A DNA stretch of 34,070 nucleotides from JBDRKE01 sp043814315 (GCA_043814315.1 JBDRKE010000036.1:1-34070), one strand, 5' to 3'; shown: positions 23,125 to 31,316, numbered from the stretch's first letter. The notes: generated by a model from the letters alone, not told the origin. A program made the numbers and translations.

Positions 23125-23162
23125 AGAATTTTTCTTGCAGGGTGCCATTCGAGGATGAAAAT

Positions 23163-24035
23163 TTGCGAAATAAAAAGATAGCCTCTCTTATTGTTTTTGG
23201 CGTTCTGTTCGTTTTTGTTTTTGCTGCGGGGGGCCAGGCTGCCACTGTGCGCATTAATCCGACGAAAGTCCGCCTCATTATTCCTCCCGGAGGTTCTCAA
23301 ACCGGTACCATTGAGGTGGATAATCCGTCGGAAGGATCCATCGTTGTGAAGAGCTATTTGGAGGACTGGACCTATACCTCTTTGCACGATGGCACAAAGA
23401 ATTTCTTCCCTGCGCGCTCGACGGCGTTATCCTGTAGTGATTGGATAACGGTGTCCCTGAACGAATTTGTTGTTCCAGCTTTTAGCAGGCAAGCTATCCA
23501 TTATACCGTAAGAGTGCCGCAAGATGCCAGAGGCGGCCATTACGCGGCCCTATTTTTTGAAAGCCTTTTGTCCAAACCGGGAATAGGAGATACGGCCGAG
23601 TTAGGGGTGGTCGTAAGGATCGGCGCCTTGTTTTATATTGAGGCTGAAGGTTCAGCGCAACGAGCTGCCGAGATCTCCAATTTTTCTCTTGAAAGAAGGT
23701 CGAACAGCGAACCGCTGAAGATAAGCGCGGATTTTCAGAATACAGGAAGCGTCGATATCACTGCCGCAGGAACCTTTCATATAATGGATGACCAAGGCAT
23801 GATTTTTGCCAGGGGAGAATTGGACAAAGTTTATCTTTTTCCCAAAGAAACGGCAAAATTTGCTTCCAGCTGGAAAGGCTCATTCTCCAAAGGTAAATAC
23901 AACCTGGTTATCACCATTGATATAGGCAAGGCGCTCGAAGAGGCCAAGCTGGGAAGGGGGCCGGTCATAACAAAAGAGGCAGAGTTGGAAATCGGGGGGG
24001 AGGGCGAGGTCTTAAGAGTAGGTGAATTAAAATAA
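23163..24035 (+). CDS. Chaperone-like periplasmic protein 2
   Basis: 290 residues from TTG 23163, chosen because GAGG (23151-23154) lies 8 bases upstream and the product begins with a textbook signal peptide (MRNKKIASLIVFGVLFVFVF...GQAA). A GTG at 23142 would add seven non-signal residues. It matches the preceding protein module by module: SQTGTIEVDNPSEGSIVVKSY, CSDWITVSLNEFVVPAFSRQ, YTVRVPQDARGGHYAALFFE and GTFHIMDDQGMIFARGELDKVYLFPKE. Two such proteins in one operon parallel the paired chaperones or subunits of some pili. The C-terminal ~25 residues are acidic and unlike the paralogue. Confidence 0.72.
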   Translation: MRNKKIASLIVFGVLFVFVFAAGGQAATVRINPTKVRLIIPPGGSQTGTIEVDNPSEGSIVVKSYLEDWTYTSLHDGTKNFFPARSTALSCSDWITVSLNEFVVPAFSRQAIHYTVRVPQDARGGHYAALFFESLLSKPGIGDTAELGVVVRIGALFYIEAEGSAQRAAEISNFSLERRSNSEPLKISADFQNTGSVDITAAGTFHIMDDQGMIFARGELDKVYLFPKETAKFASSWKGSFSKGKYNLVITIDIGKALEEAKLGRGPVITKEAELEIGGEGEVLRVGELK

Positions 24036-24067
24036 TAATGCCGAACATCTCGAGTTCAAAAACCCAT

Positions 24068-24099
24068 AAAAAAGGATTAAGAATCCTTTTTTTTATAAT
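24068..24099 (+). terminator. Terminator, with a -10-like box, before the outer-membrane gene
   Basis: AAAAAAGGATT (24068-24078) pairs with AATCCTTTTTT (24082-24092), loop AAG, followed by more T. It could act on both strands. TATAAT (24094-24099) follows at once, 7 bases before the ATG at 24106; a start there would give a leaderless message. No -35 box is evident. Confidence 0.7.
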
Positions 24100-24105
24100 C
24101 TGTCC

Positions 24106-26901
24106 ATGCGCATGAGCACTCCCGGCGTAATGAGGAGAATAGTTTCATTGATTTTAGCCATAGTATTGTTGGCTTCCTGGGTTCCGGTAAGTTTCGGCTA
24201 TTCTCAGATAGCCGAGTTTCTGTGCGAAATAGGGATAAAATTTTTTCAGCAAGGCCGTTATGATGAGGCCCTGCATGAATTTGAAAAAGCTCTCTTAGCC
24301 CAGCCTGATTATGAGCCTGCCCAAAGATATATCGAGATGACAAAGCGTATGATCCGGGGCCCTTCTGTAATGCCAAAGGAAAGAATTCCTGCCGAGACGC
24401 TGGATGAATACTTAAATATTATCCAGATTCAGAGGGAGATGATAGAAGAGAAGAAAAGGGGCGCTGTCCCTATGGAGCCTTCCGTTTTAAGGCTGAGTGA
24501 AGCCGTTCCCGAAGTTAAGAAAATCAAGAAGAGGATGTATGCACCTAGAGAAATAACCCTGGATGAATCTCTAAGCCGCATAAGGCAACCTATTGAGATT
24601 GAGCAGGGGGAAAACATTACGATAAAGGGAAGCAATATCCAAAGGTTTCTGGTAACCGAACCCCGTGTTTTGAATGTAGAAAAAAAAGGCAGTCATGAGA
24701 TTTCAGTCACGGGCCAGGACCTTGGCTATGCCTATCTTCACATCTGGGATAGTAACGGCCGATGGACTATGGAATTTCTTACTATTCCTCCTAGGCCTGT
24801 GGGGCTTTCTTTGGAGGAAGAGTTGCGTCAGGAGGAGGAGAGAGCGAAGAATTTCAAAATCCGCTATTACCTGGATTGGTCTTCTTTTGAAACAGGCAGG
24901 AGCTGGGATTCTTTAAGGCGCAGCAGTTACTCCTGGAGGCATTCGCTTAACCTTTTCGGAGAAACGCCCTATGGGATGTTTGATTCTGCTGTTTCCGCCA
25001 CGACTTGGTCTAGCTCGACGGAAGTCTCCTATATGTCCGTGGGGCTGACCCAAGGCAAAATCGGCGACTTTAAGGATTTTAATGTACGGTTGCTGGACTA
25101 TACGCCCCCTCTTTCTAACTTAATTCTGTGGGGAGGGAATCTGCGCGGTGCCATGCTGAATTCCCCTGTTTTTGAAAACAAGCTGGATTATACCGTATTC
25201 TGGGGCAGGGAAGGAGGCGGCCTTTACGGAGGCTTTACCCCCGGATTCACCACCGAGAAAGAGGCGTATTTAAGCGGCATAGACGTGAACATCAGGCCGC
25301 AGGAAAAACAGAAGTATGGTTTTTCCGTTGTCCATGGGTGGGGGCAAGAGCGGCTTTCTGATTTGAATGATTACGGCTACGATGCCGATTTTAGTTTAGA
25401 TTTTTCGAAAGGAAGTTTCAGCGGAGATATCGGCTTTGATTCTAGAAAGTTTGCATATCTTCTTAACGCCTCCTACAGCATTCCCGATTTTGTTTTAAGT
25501 TCGGAATTCCGCAATATTGATAAGGAGTTCCTGACGATGTCGGGCCTGGGGTCCCGGGCAGGAGAATTAGGCTTCTTAACGAATATCATTTATACCCCCC
25601 TGGAATATCTCAATGTCAATGCCAGGACAGACTTTTATCAGGACAGGCTTTTTCCCGATCCTGATAATGAAGATGCCTGGAACCAGGATGTGAACTTGGG
25701 CGTTAGCCTTCAGGCAGACCCTCTTACCACCTTGCGAATGGACTACACCCTGCAAAACGATCTGGGGAAAGTTTCGCCTATCCGTAATCAAAACGCCGGC
25801 CTCTCTTTAAATAGGTATTTTGATTGGGTCAGAAGGATTAATACCTTTATCATGTACCGCTATTACGTTACCAAAAATTTCCGCACCCCAAGCCTGGACT
25901 ACATCAATAACAGAATCATGACAGGATTAAGTTTTAATATCATAAAGGACCTTAATTATTTTATCAATGAGGAGTTCTCCTGGGTGGAGGCCCTTAACGC
26001 GGATGATACGGCCAGTCCCCGCGCCTTTCAAACAGGAGTCGACTTTTACAGGCAGGTTTTCCGGTCGCCTTTTCATGTCAACCTGCGTTTTATGTACAGA
26101 AACGAAGAGAATACCCAGTCCGCGTTTAGTTTTCTTTCCGGAGAAGACTATGTCGAAGGGTATGGTGAACTTTCTTATAAACCGAGGGCCGATATGGAAG
26201 CCTTTTTCAATACGCGCGTGCGTAAGGTCTGGCCAGAGGATTCCGCAGCGGCGAAGCGCATAGATTTAAATTTTTATTCGGGCTTGCGTTATCTCTGGGA
26301 TACGGGCTTGCGCTGGGAATCGGTAGGCGCCATCGATGGTTATGTTTTCAAAGATTATAATTCCGATGGGCTCAGGCAAAGGGATGAGCCTCCGGTTGAG
26401 GGGGTTAAGATATGGCTGGGCAAGGATAAATTTGAAGCGACCGACCTGTTTGGTTATTACAAGTTTAGAAAAGTTAAGGCGCGCAAGGCCTTTGTTAATA
26501 TTGACACAACTACGATTCCTTCCGGGTTTATCCTTACCGTTCCCGGCGTACAGGAAGCTCCTATTAAGCAGGCGATGAGCACGCAGATTAACTTTGGGAT
26601 ACTCAGTAAGACAGAGATTGTCGGGATTGTGTTTGACGATGTTGACGGTAAGAAACAGCTGGGCCCTGGTTCCGTCGGATTAAAGGGGATAGAAGTATTC
26701 CTGGAAGATGGCAGTAGGGCCACTACCGATGATTTCGGAAGATACGCATTTAAAAAGGTATATCTCGGCAAGCACAGGCTCACCCTGGACTTAAAGACAG
26801 CCCCCCCCATATACATACCCATCGTTCCTATCTTCGTTGATTTTGAATTATCGGAAGGCGACAGCTTTAACTACAATATCCCCATGAAGAAAACGGAATA
26901 A
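24106..26901 (+). CDS. Usher-like outer-membrane protein: TPR, CpaC-type domain, barrel, two B-type repeats
   Basis: 931 residues. Signal peptide ~1-31. A TPR unit lies at ~34-70 (FQQGRYDEALHEFEKALLAQPDYEPA). A pilus-secretin N-terminal domain of CpaC type spans ~150-228 (IEIEQGENITIKGS, FLVTEPRVLNVEKKGSHEISVTG, YAYLHIWDSNG). Amphipathic aromatic-rich strands (~250-740) end in repeated Y/F/W alternations, as in a 20-plus-strand outer-membrane barrel. Two SdrD_B/Cna-B-like repeats follow (GYVFKDYNSDGLRQRDE...GVKIWL and GIVFDDVDGKKQ...GIEVFLED). A large barrel with periplasmic domains on both sides, encoded next to pilin- and chaperone-like genes, suggests a fibre secretion channel. It is not a FimD/PapC homologue by any motif I can see. 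No ribosome binding site is visible. Confidence 0.75.
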   Translation: MRMSTPGVMRRIVSLILAIVLLASWVPVSFGYSQIAEFLCEIGIKFFQQGRYDEALHEFEKALLAQPDYEPAQRYIEMTKRMIRGPSVMPKERIPAETLDEYLNIIQIQREMIEEKKRGAVPMEPSVLRLSEAVPEVKKIKKRMYAPREITLDESLSRIRQPIEIEQGENITIKGSNIQRFLVTEPRVLNVEKKGSHEISVTGQDLGYAYLHIWDSNGRWTMEFLTIPPRPVGLSLEEELRQEEERAKNFKIRYYLDWSSFETGRSWDSLRRSSYSWRHSLNLFGETPYGMFDSAVSATTWSSSTEVSYMSVGLTQGKIGDFKDFNVRLLDYTPPLSNLILWGGNLRGAMLNSPVFENKLDYTVFWGREGGGLYGGFTPGFTTEKEAYLSGIDVNIRPQEKQKYGFSVVHGWGQERLSDLNDYGYDADFSLDFSKGSFSGDIGFDSRKFAYLLNASYSIPDFVLSSEFRNIDKEFLTMSGLGSRAGELGFLTNIIYTPLEYLNVNARTDFYQDRLFPDPDNEDAWNQDVNLGVSLQADPLTTLRMDYTLQNDLGKVSPIRNQNAGLSLNRYFDWVRRINTFIMYRYYVTKNFRTPSLDYINNRIMTGLSFNIIKDLNYFINEEFSWVEALNADDTASPRAFQTGVDFYRQVFRSPFHVNLRFMYRNEENTQSAFSFLSGEDYVEGYGELSYKPRADMEAFFNTRVRKVWPEDSAAAKRIDLNFYSGLRYLWDTGLRWESVGAIDGYVFKDYNSDGLRQRDEPPVEGVKIWLGKDKFEATDLFGYYKFRKVKARKAFVNIDTTTIPSGFILTVPGVQEAPIKQAMSTQINFGILSKTEIVGIVFDDVDGKKQLGPGSVGLKGIEVFLEDGSRATTDDFGRYAFKKVYLGKHRLTLDLKTAPPIYIPIVPIFVDFELSEGDSFNYNIPMKKTE

Positions 26902-26906
26902 AGCAC

Positions 26907-27045
26907 TATAAATTCCAAATTCCTTGTTTGGAATTTGGAATTGGGATTTTGCCTGCCTGCCTGCGGCAGGCAGGGATTTATTTTGGATTTTGTAATATTT
27001 GGATTTTGGATTTGACAGGCTTGGTGCTTGGAAATTGGAATTAAA
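26907..27045. repeat. AT-rich palindromic repeat, copy 6
   Basis: ATAAATTCCAAATTCC, GGAATTTGGAATTGGG, the CCTGCCTGCCTGCGGCAGG palindrome and GGATTTTGGATTTGAC tie it to the copies in the 6.7-14.8 kb region. It separates the convergent usher-like gene and the minus-strand secreted peptide gene. Confidence 0.75.
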
Positions 27046-27109
27046 CGCTGACTCAACTCAACCGGTTAAAGAGTGCGGATTGCGCAACCGATGGACGTAA
27101 GGTGAATGT

Positions 27110-27361
27110 TTAGCGTGCGTAGTAAGTTTTAACTACAAGTTGCATAGATGCGACGCTGGCGCTAGCTACCTGTGCATCCTGCCGGATTATTTCTTGCGTC
27201 TCGGGACTGGATTGTACCTGTTCTTGTTCTAAGAGAGGCGCATTAACTCCCGGGATAGCCGGTATCGTGCATGAAACGGCAAACGATGTCGTATCACTGG
27301 CAAAGGCCAGCTTAAACAAGCAGCACAGCATTAAGAGGGCAACAAGATAAATCTTTTTCAT
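27110..27361 (-). CDS. Short secreted protein, unknown function
   Basis: 83 residues. The signal peptide is MKKIYLVALLMLCC...LAFA, leaving about 62 mature residues. They hold one cysteine (FAVSCTIPAIPG), a Gln/Glu-rich middle (EQEQVQSSPETQEII) and a beta-like end (SMQLVVKTYYAR). ATG 27361 is chosen because a very strong site (GGAGGAGGAGGTG) lies 7 bases upstream. The same site type precedes pilin-like protein 1, which suggests high expression of a structural product. The ATG overlaps the TGA of the RHH-like gene, so the two are translationally coupled under the riboswitch. A role as a fibre or envelope peptide is inference. Confidence 0.7.
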   Translation of the reverse strand: MKKIYLVALLMLCCLFKLAFASDTTSFAVSCTIPAIPGVNAPLLEQEQVQSSPETQEIIRQDAQVASASVASMQLVVKTYYAR

Positions 27362-27618
27362 CAAAAGCACCTCCTCCTCCGTGGCTGGTGGGACTCAATC
27401 CCTCTTTGTTCAAGAATTTCCCTGATTCTATTTTCCAGATCCTGTTCAGATTTAATATCTTTTCCGTTAATGTTTAATTCTTTCATAAAATCCACTAACC
27501 AGGCGATGATTTTGGAGCGGGATAATTTAGAGCCGGTAGAAAACAAGGCATCCTTACCCAATTTATCTAAGAAATCCACTTCCGCACGGTTCAGGAAAGT
27601 CACGACGCGCTGATTCAT
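27361..27618 (-). CDS. Small ribbon-helix-helix-like DNA-binding protein
   Basis: 85 residues. The N-terminus RVVTFLNRAEVDFLDKLGK, then a helix pair ending LSRSKIIAWLVDFMKEL, fits the beta-strand plus two-helix fold of ribbon-helix-helix regulators. The rest is a charged helix and a basic tail (HQPRRRRCF). GAGGGTAG sits before the ATG. It is the first gene after a c-di-GMP riboswitch and is coupled to the small secreted protein. It may relay the second-messenger signal to promoters nearby (inference). The fold call rests on pattern only. Confidence 0.65.
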   Translation of the reverse strand: MNQRVVTFLNRAEVDFLDKLGKDALFSTGSKLSRSKIIAWLVDFMKELNINGKDIKSEQDLENRIREILEQRGIESHQPRRRRCF

Positions 27619-27684
27619 TTTTCTACCCTCTTTTCCCTACACCCAAACATAAAGGATTGTTTGGTGTGCCGCCTTCTGCGGCAA

Positions 27685-27720
27685 CAAAAAACCCTAAAGG
27701 CAAACTTTAGGGTTTTTTTA
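27685..27720 (-). terminator. Riboswitch-linked terminator, usable on both strands
   Basis: ACCCTAAAG (27691-27699) and CTTTAGGGT (27705-27713), flanked by runs of A and T on both sides. On the minus strand AGTTTGCCTTTA (27706 to 27695) is a perfect 12-base complement of TAAAGGCAAACT at the 5' side of the aptamer (27799 to 27788), so aptamer folding and antitermination compete. Confidence 0.88.
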
Positions 27721-27851
27721 CGCCCTTTGGCAACGCAGCCAGCCGATTCCACTCGGCTCTGTCGCTTTGCGCCCCAGCATTACTGCTAGTTTGCCTTTAC
27801 CCCGTTAGAGATTGCTCTCTATCGGGATAAACCCCCCTATCTCTAACGGGG
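27721..27851 (-). promoter_or_regulatory. Class I cyclic-di-GMP riboswitch with a 5' hairpin
   Basis: Read on the minus strand: a 13-bp hairpin CCCCGTTAGAGAT/ATCTCTAACGGGG (27851 to 27800), then TAAAGGCAAACT, P2 CTAGCA-GTAA-TGCTGG with a GNRA-type loop and GGCGCAAAGC. Next come P3 (AGCCGA/TCGGCT) and GGCTGCGTTGCC; P1 is GGCAA/TTGCC. All GEMM-I core elements are in place and spaced normally, without the insertion seen in the 1.1 kb copy. It should control the RHH-like and secreted-peptide genes. The presence of a terminator that competes with the aptamer predicts lower expression at high c-di-GMP. Confidence 0.88.
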
Positions 27852-27891
27852 TTTATCAGTGAGTGAACCTAATTGTCAAATATCTAATTAA

Positions 27892-27920
27892 AGTATAACA
27901 CAGAATTTGGCAAATGACAA
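27892..27920 (-). promoter_or_regulatory. Promoter of the minus-strand riboswitch transcript
   Basis: On the minus strand, TTGTCA (27920-27915), a 17-base spacer and TATACT (27897-27892). The start is expected near 27885, about 35 bases before the 5' hairpin. Confidence 0.7.
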
Positions 27921-27938
27921 GGTTTGCAATTGATAAAT

Positions 27939-30900
27939 TTACAAAAGGAAGATATCGATGTGCTTGATTTGGCAGGATCTTATCTGTTGGGCATAGGCAG
28001 AAGGAAGCGTATCCGAATTAATCTCTACGGAAGCCCCCTTTTTATCGTTAAAAATAATTTTCTTAATCTTGGCACCCGTCGCTCCAAAAGTATCTTTTCC
28101 TTTGGGATTATGATAGACGATGAGAGTCTTTGCTAAAAAATTAAAACTATATTTTTTATCTTTTTTGGTGAACAACCAGCCGGCCAAAGCGGGAGCAAAT
28201 CTTAAATTCAGTTCCCCGCGCCCGTTTAAAAAGAAGGGGTTTTGTCCTATGTTCATCATCAGCCAGATTTGCAGGAATTCAGCCGTTGAGCCGGAAAGCC
28301 TGGCTACAAAACCGTTACCGTGCAGATTCTTGTCGGGAAAAACGCTACTGACGAGAAATGAGGAGTTTTCCAGGATGCTGCGGCCGTAAATTTTGGGGTC
28401 CTGAAAAGGGATAAGGACGTTTTTAAATTCCTCGTAGAATTCCCTATAGAGCCCTTTTTTTAGTATTTCCAAAAGATATTTATATTCCATATGAAGCCAT
28501 ATGGATTCGTTTTCCAGCCATCCGGGCGTAAAAACGCGGCATCGGCCGATTTCTTCAGGCATGCTTTGAAGAGGCGCAGTGATTTTGTACATCTTGAGCT
28601 TCTTGTCATAAAGAGGGCATTTCTTTGTGGCCCGGTATAATTGTTTTGCCCGGCCTATGTCGGCTAAGCGCATGGCATGCATCTGTCCTTCTAAAAAGAA
28701 GGGGAGTTTTTTCTGGATGAATTTTTTAGGAATAACAAAATGCTCGTGAAGGGTATCGTATTCCGTGACCTCATGGAAGAAATAGGAATAATAAATGTTT
28801 TGTTTTTCATCCAGCGCTTTGAGTAATCCCCCATCTATCTTTCTGATAGCGCGATTCAGGATGTCTTTTAGCTCTTGGGCGGGGATCCCGGACTCAAGGC
28901 CGCTAAATCCGAATTTTGTTTTATTGCGGTAGTCTTCTTTAAGGGTATAGCTTTTGTCCCAGTATTCATAATCTCTTTCAGGAGCATCGTTAGCAAGATA
29001 ACGGCTAACGCATCCGTCTATTTCCTTTAAGAATTGAAGGGCCTCTTCCGTCACATTAATGGGGTGAGATTTATTTTTTCCTAAAGCCTCGTCTATCATC
29101 AAAGCCAGTCTCTTTAATTCAAATGTTTCGCATAGAGACGACCCAAAAAGGGCGGGTAGGCCGTTAAGAGCATCAAACCAGTTAGGTTTATTTGCCTCCA
29201 TTTCAATGCCGCAACCAAACGCGTCGAAAGAGGCCATTTTGTTGGCCAGCAGGCAAAGGAGTTTATTGATTAAAGTGGTATGGTAAATTGCGCCATTTCC
29301 ATATTGGGTTCTTACGGTATGAGGATGGTGCGTGCGTTTCTTCATCATTTCTCTTTTGGCATGGTCAATCCCGACCGCAGCGAGTTGCTTAACTTTGCCG
29401 TCCTTGAGAACGTATTTTTCGCGCCTGGATTTCACCACTTCCGCATTATCGAAAAATGTAAAAACCTTCTTTTCGAAAAAGATTTCGGTGAAATTTTCAG
29501 GATAAAAGGCAAGATAGCTTTCAAGCAAGTCAAGATTGTAAGTCCAGTGGTCTGTCCAGAAGCCTTCAGCGTGTTCGGCCTCCTGGATCTTTAGGGAGTG
29601 CGAAATCAGCGTATCGAGAAATTTGTCGTAGGAGCAAGACGGCTTTATGCGATTCTCTTCCAGGAAGAAGATCGCGTCGCCGGGGGTAAAGGGTTTCTTT
29701 AAAAATACGCTCATGTCAGGGATATGTTTTTCTTCCAGAAGGCCGTTCAGGAGGGCCTCGGGCGCAATATCTTCTTTAAGCGCGAAGCTTGCACCTTTCA
29801 ACACCAACGGATTAAAGCCGTCCGATTGCAGCAGATTGAAGAAATAGATGAGATTATCTTCTTTTGTTTCAGGATGAAACCATATATCGCATCTACGGTT
29901 TTGATTGGTATCGCGGTAATTGCCGTTACCCTGAGAAAAATAGGCCGGCTGCAATTGAAATTTATTATAGTCTCTTTCTAAATCCCCGTGTTTACGGGAA
30001 TACATATAAAAGACCTGGCCGGAATCGAAAGTCAAAGGATAGCCGCCGCGCATAATATTATCCAGATATGTCTGTCGGGCATAGAGATTAAATTCTCGCG
30101 ATCCTGAACAGGTGAATATGTCCTGTTGCAAATCTTCGATAATTTTTTTGTTTTCCTGCTCTTTGCTTGGCAGGTAGTTCTTAGACATGAGCTTGGAAAG
30201 AGAGGCGTTAAGGGCTGCCCGATTTCTCATAAATCCAATCACCGAGTAGAACGTTTTTTCCTGCAGGGGCCCCAGTTTAAGATCAAGAAGCAGAAACCCG
30301 CAAGGCATCTTGCTTCTTGTGATTTCTTCTGGGGGGTGAGAGAAGTGTTTCTCGGCTAAGAATTTTCGTGGGCAGGTAAAGTCTGTGCCTGAGCCAAAAA
30401 TACATTGGGGGTCGACAATGGGTTTTAAGATTTGTGGTTTATCTTTATGGTAATGGAAGCCCAGGTAGAAATTTCCTTCTTTGATATGTATGACCTCCGG
30501 CCTGTCCGTGGGGTCAACATCCAGTTTATAAAAGGGCACACCCTTTTCGAGATTCTCTACCTTCATCCATGCCTCTATGGTCCGGGCGAGTTTCTTCAGG
30601 AATAGATTGCTCGTGCCGAAAGGCACAATCTGCGGCAGGCCGTCCAGCAATTGCAGACTTTTTGTCTTTCGGCTTAGGTTTTTGACGGTGACCACCCTCA
30701 CCAGGCCTGCGTAGGAATCATTGGGGATATTGTAATATTCCACATGAGTTTTAAGGCCTAAAGAGGAATTCCATTCCTCTAAGGCCAGGCCGTACGAACG
30801 GATGGACATACGGTTAGAAAGTTTAAAGTCCAGATTGGCAAGGCCGTTTTGAAACGGCTCATAGAAGAGGGATCTTTTTGCGTCAAAAATTTTGATAAAA

Positions 30901-31166
30901 GTGCGAAAGCCGTTCTGGCTGACCATCTGCCAGGCTTTGTTGGCAGGAAGAAACTCTAGTATTGCATGGTCTTTATCTTTCGTCCCGAAACTGATGATGG
31001 CTTGAGCCCGGTTGACGTAGAATACCCACATGGGTATTCCGTATTTGCCGGCTATTCCAGGAAAGAAATTAGCGAATGGCTTGGAGAAATTGTAGTTTTC
31101 TACAACAAATTCGCCTTTTTCGTTCAGGGTATAAGTTGCGGTTTTTTCTTTTATTTTTTCTTTCAT
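27939..31166 (-). CDS. Large carbohydrate-active-like protein (cellobiose-phosphorylase-like), unassigned
   Basis: 1075 residues, no signal peptide or membrane segment. The N-terminal third is beta-rich, with substrate-type aromatic residues (WQMVSQNGFRTFIK, LALEEWNSSLGLKTHVEYY). The middle and C-terminal parts are helical and fit an (alpha/alpha)6 barrel. Conserved-looking motifs are RGGYPLTFDSGQVFYMYSRKHG, YFSQGNGNYRDTNQNRRCD, GFWTDHWTYNLDLLESYL and EMEANKPNWFDALNGLPALFG. This layout recalls GH94-type phosphorylases and related cytoplasmic enzymes, but I cannot place it in a family or name the catalytic acid. A role in beta-glucan or storage-sugar turnover is a guess. It is transcribed away from gatC. 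Confidence 0.6.
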   Translation of the reverse strand: MKEKIKEKTATYTLNEKGEFVVENYNFSKPFANFFPGIAGKYGIPMWVFYVNRAQAIISFGTKDKDHAILEFLPANKAWQMVSQNGFRTFIKIFDAKRSLFYEPFQNGLANLDFKLSNRMSIRSYGLALEEWNSSLGLKTHVEYYNIPNDSYAGLVRVVTVKNLSRKTKSLQLLDGLPQIVPFGTSNLFLKKLARTIEAWMKVENLEKGVPFYKLDVDPTDRPEVIHIKEGNFYLGFHYHKDKPQILKPIVDPQCIFGSGTDFTCPRKFLAEKHFSHPPEEITRSKMPCGFLLLDLKLGPLQEKTFYSVIGFMRNRAALNASLSKLMSKNYLPSKEQENKKIIEDLQQDIFTCSGSREFNLYARQTYLDNIMRGGYPLTFDSGQVFYMYSRKHGDLERDYNKFQLQPAYFSQGNGNYRDTNQNRRCDIWFHPETKEDNLIYFFNLLQSDGFNPLVLKGASFALKEDIAPEALLNGLLEEKHIPDMSVFLKKPFTPGDAIFFLEENRIKPSCSYDKFLDTLISHSLKIQEAEHAEGFWTDHWTYNLDLLESYLAFYPENFTEIFFEKKVFTFFDNAEVVKSRREKYVLKDGKVKQLAAVGIDHAKREMMKKRTHHPHTVRTQYGNGAIYHTTLINKLLCLLANKMASFDAFGCGIEMEANKPNWFDALNGLPALFGSSLCETFELKRLALMIDEALGKNKSHPINVTEEALQFLKEIDGCVSRYLANDAPERDYEYWDKSYTLKEDYRNKTKFGFSGLESGIPAQELKDILNRAIRKIDGGLLKALDEKQNIYYSYFFHEVTEYDTLHEHFVIPKKFIQKKLPFFLEGQMHAMRLADIGRAKQLYRATKKCPLYDKKLKMYKITAPLQSMPEEIGRCRVFTPGWLENESIWLHMEYKYLLEILKKGLYREFYEEFKNVLIPFQDPKIYGRSILENSSFLVSSVFPDKNLHGNGFVARLSGSTAEFLQIWLMMNIGQNPFFLNGRGELNLRFAPALAGWLFTKKDKKYSFNFLAKTLIVYHNPKGKDTFGATGAKIKKIIFNDKKGASVEINSDTLPSAYAQQIRSCQIKHIDIFLL

Positions 31167-31214
31167 GGCTTTGGTTACCTAAGTATTTTACCTATTTTAA
31201 AGCTTTTGTCTATC

Positions 31215-31293
31215 AAAATCTTCTAATTCAAGATCGGGTCTTGTAACCCGTTGTTTACCAATAGCTATCAAGACCCGATCTTGAAAAGATTTT
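31215..31293. promoter_or_regulatory. Long inverted repeat in the divergent gene gap
   Basis: CAAGATCGGGTCTTG (31229-31243) and its exact reverse complement (31269-31283) are separated by 25 bases. Outside them AAAATCTT (31215-31222) pairs with AAGATTTT (31286-31293). Each 15-base arm is itself a small palindrome (CAAGA...TCTTG). It may be a pair of operator sites or a cruciform/RNA hairpin between the 1075-residue gene and gatC. Confidence 0.6.
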
Positions 31294-31316
31294 AACATCA
31301 AAAATCTGGATTGTAA

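Noticed and set aside
27924..31226. Plus-strand open frames opposite the 1075-residue gene
   Set aside because: They are short, lack ribosome binding sites, and the minus-strand frame is continuous and motif-bearing.
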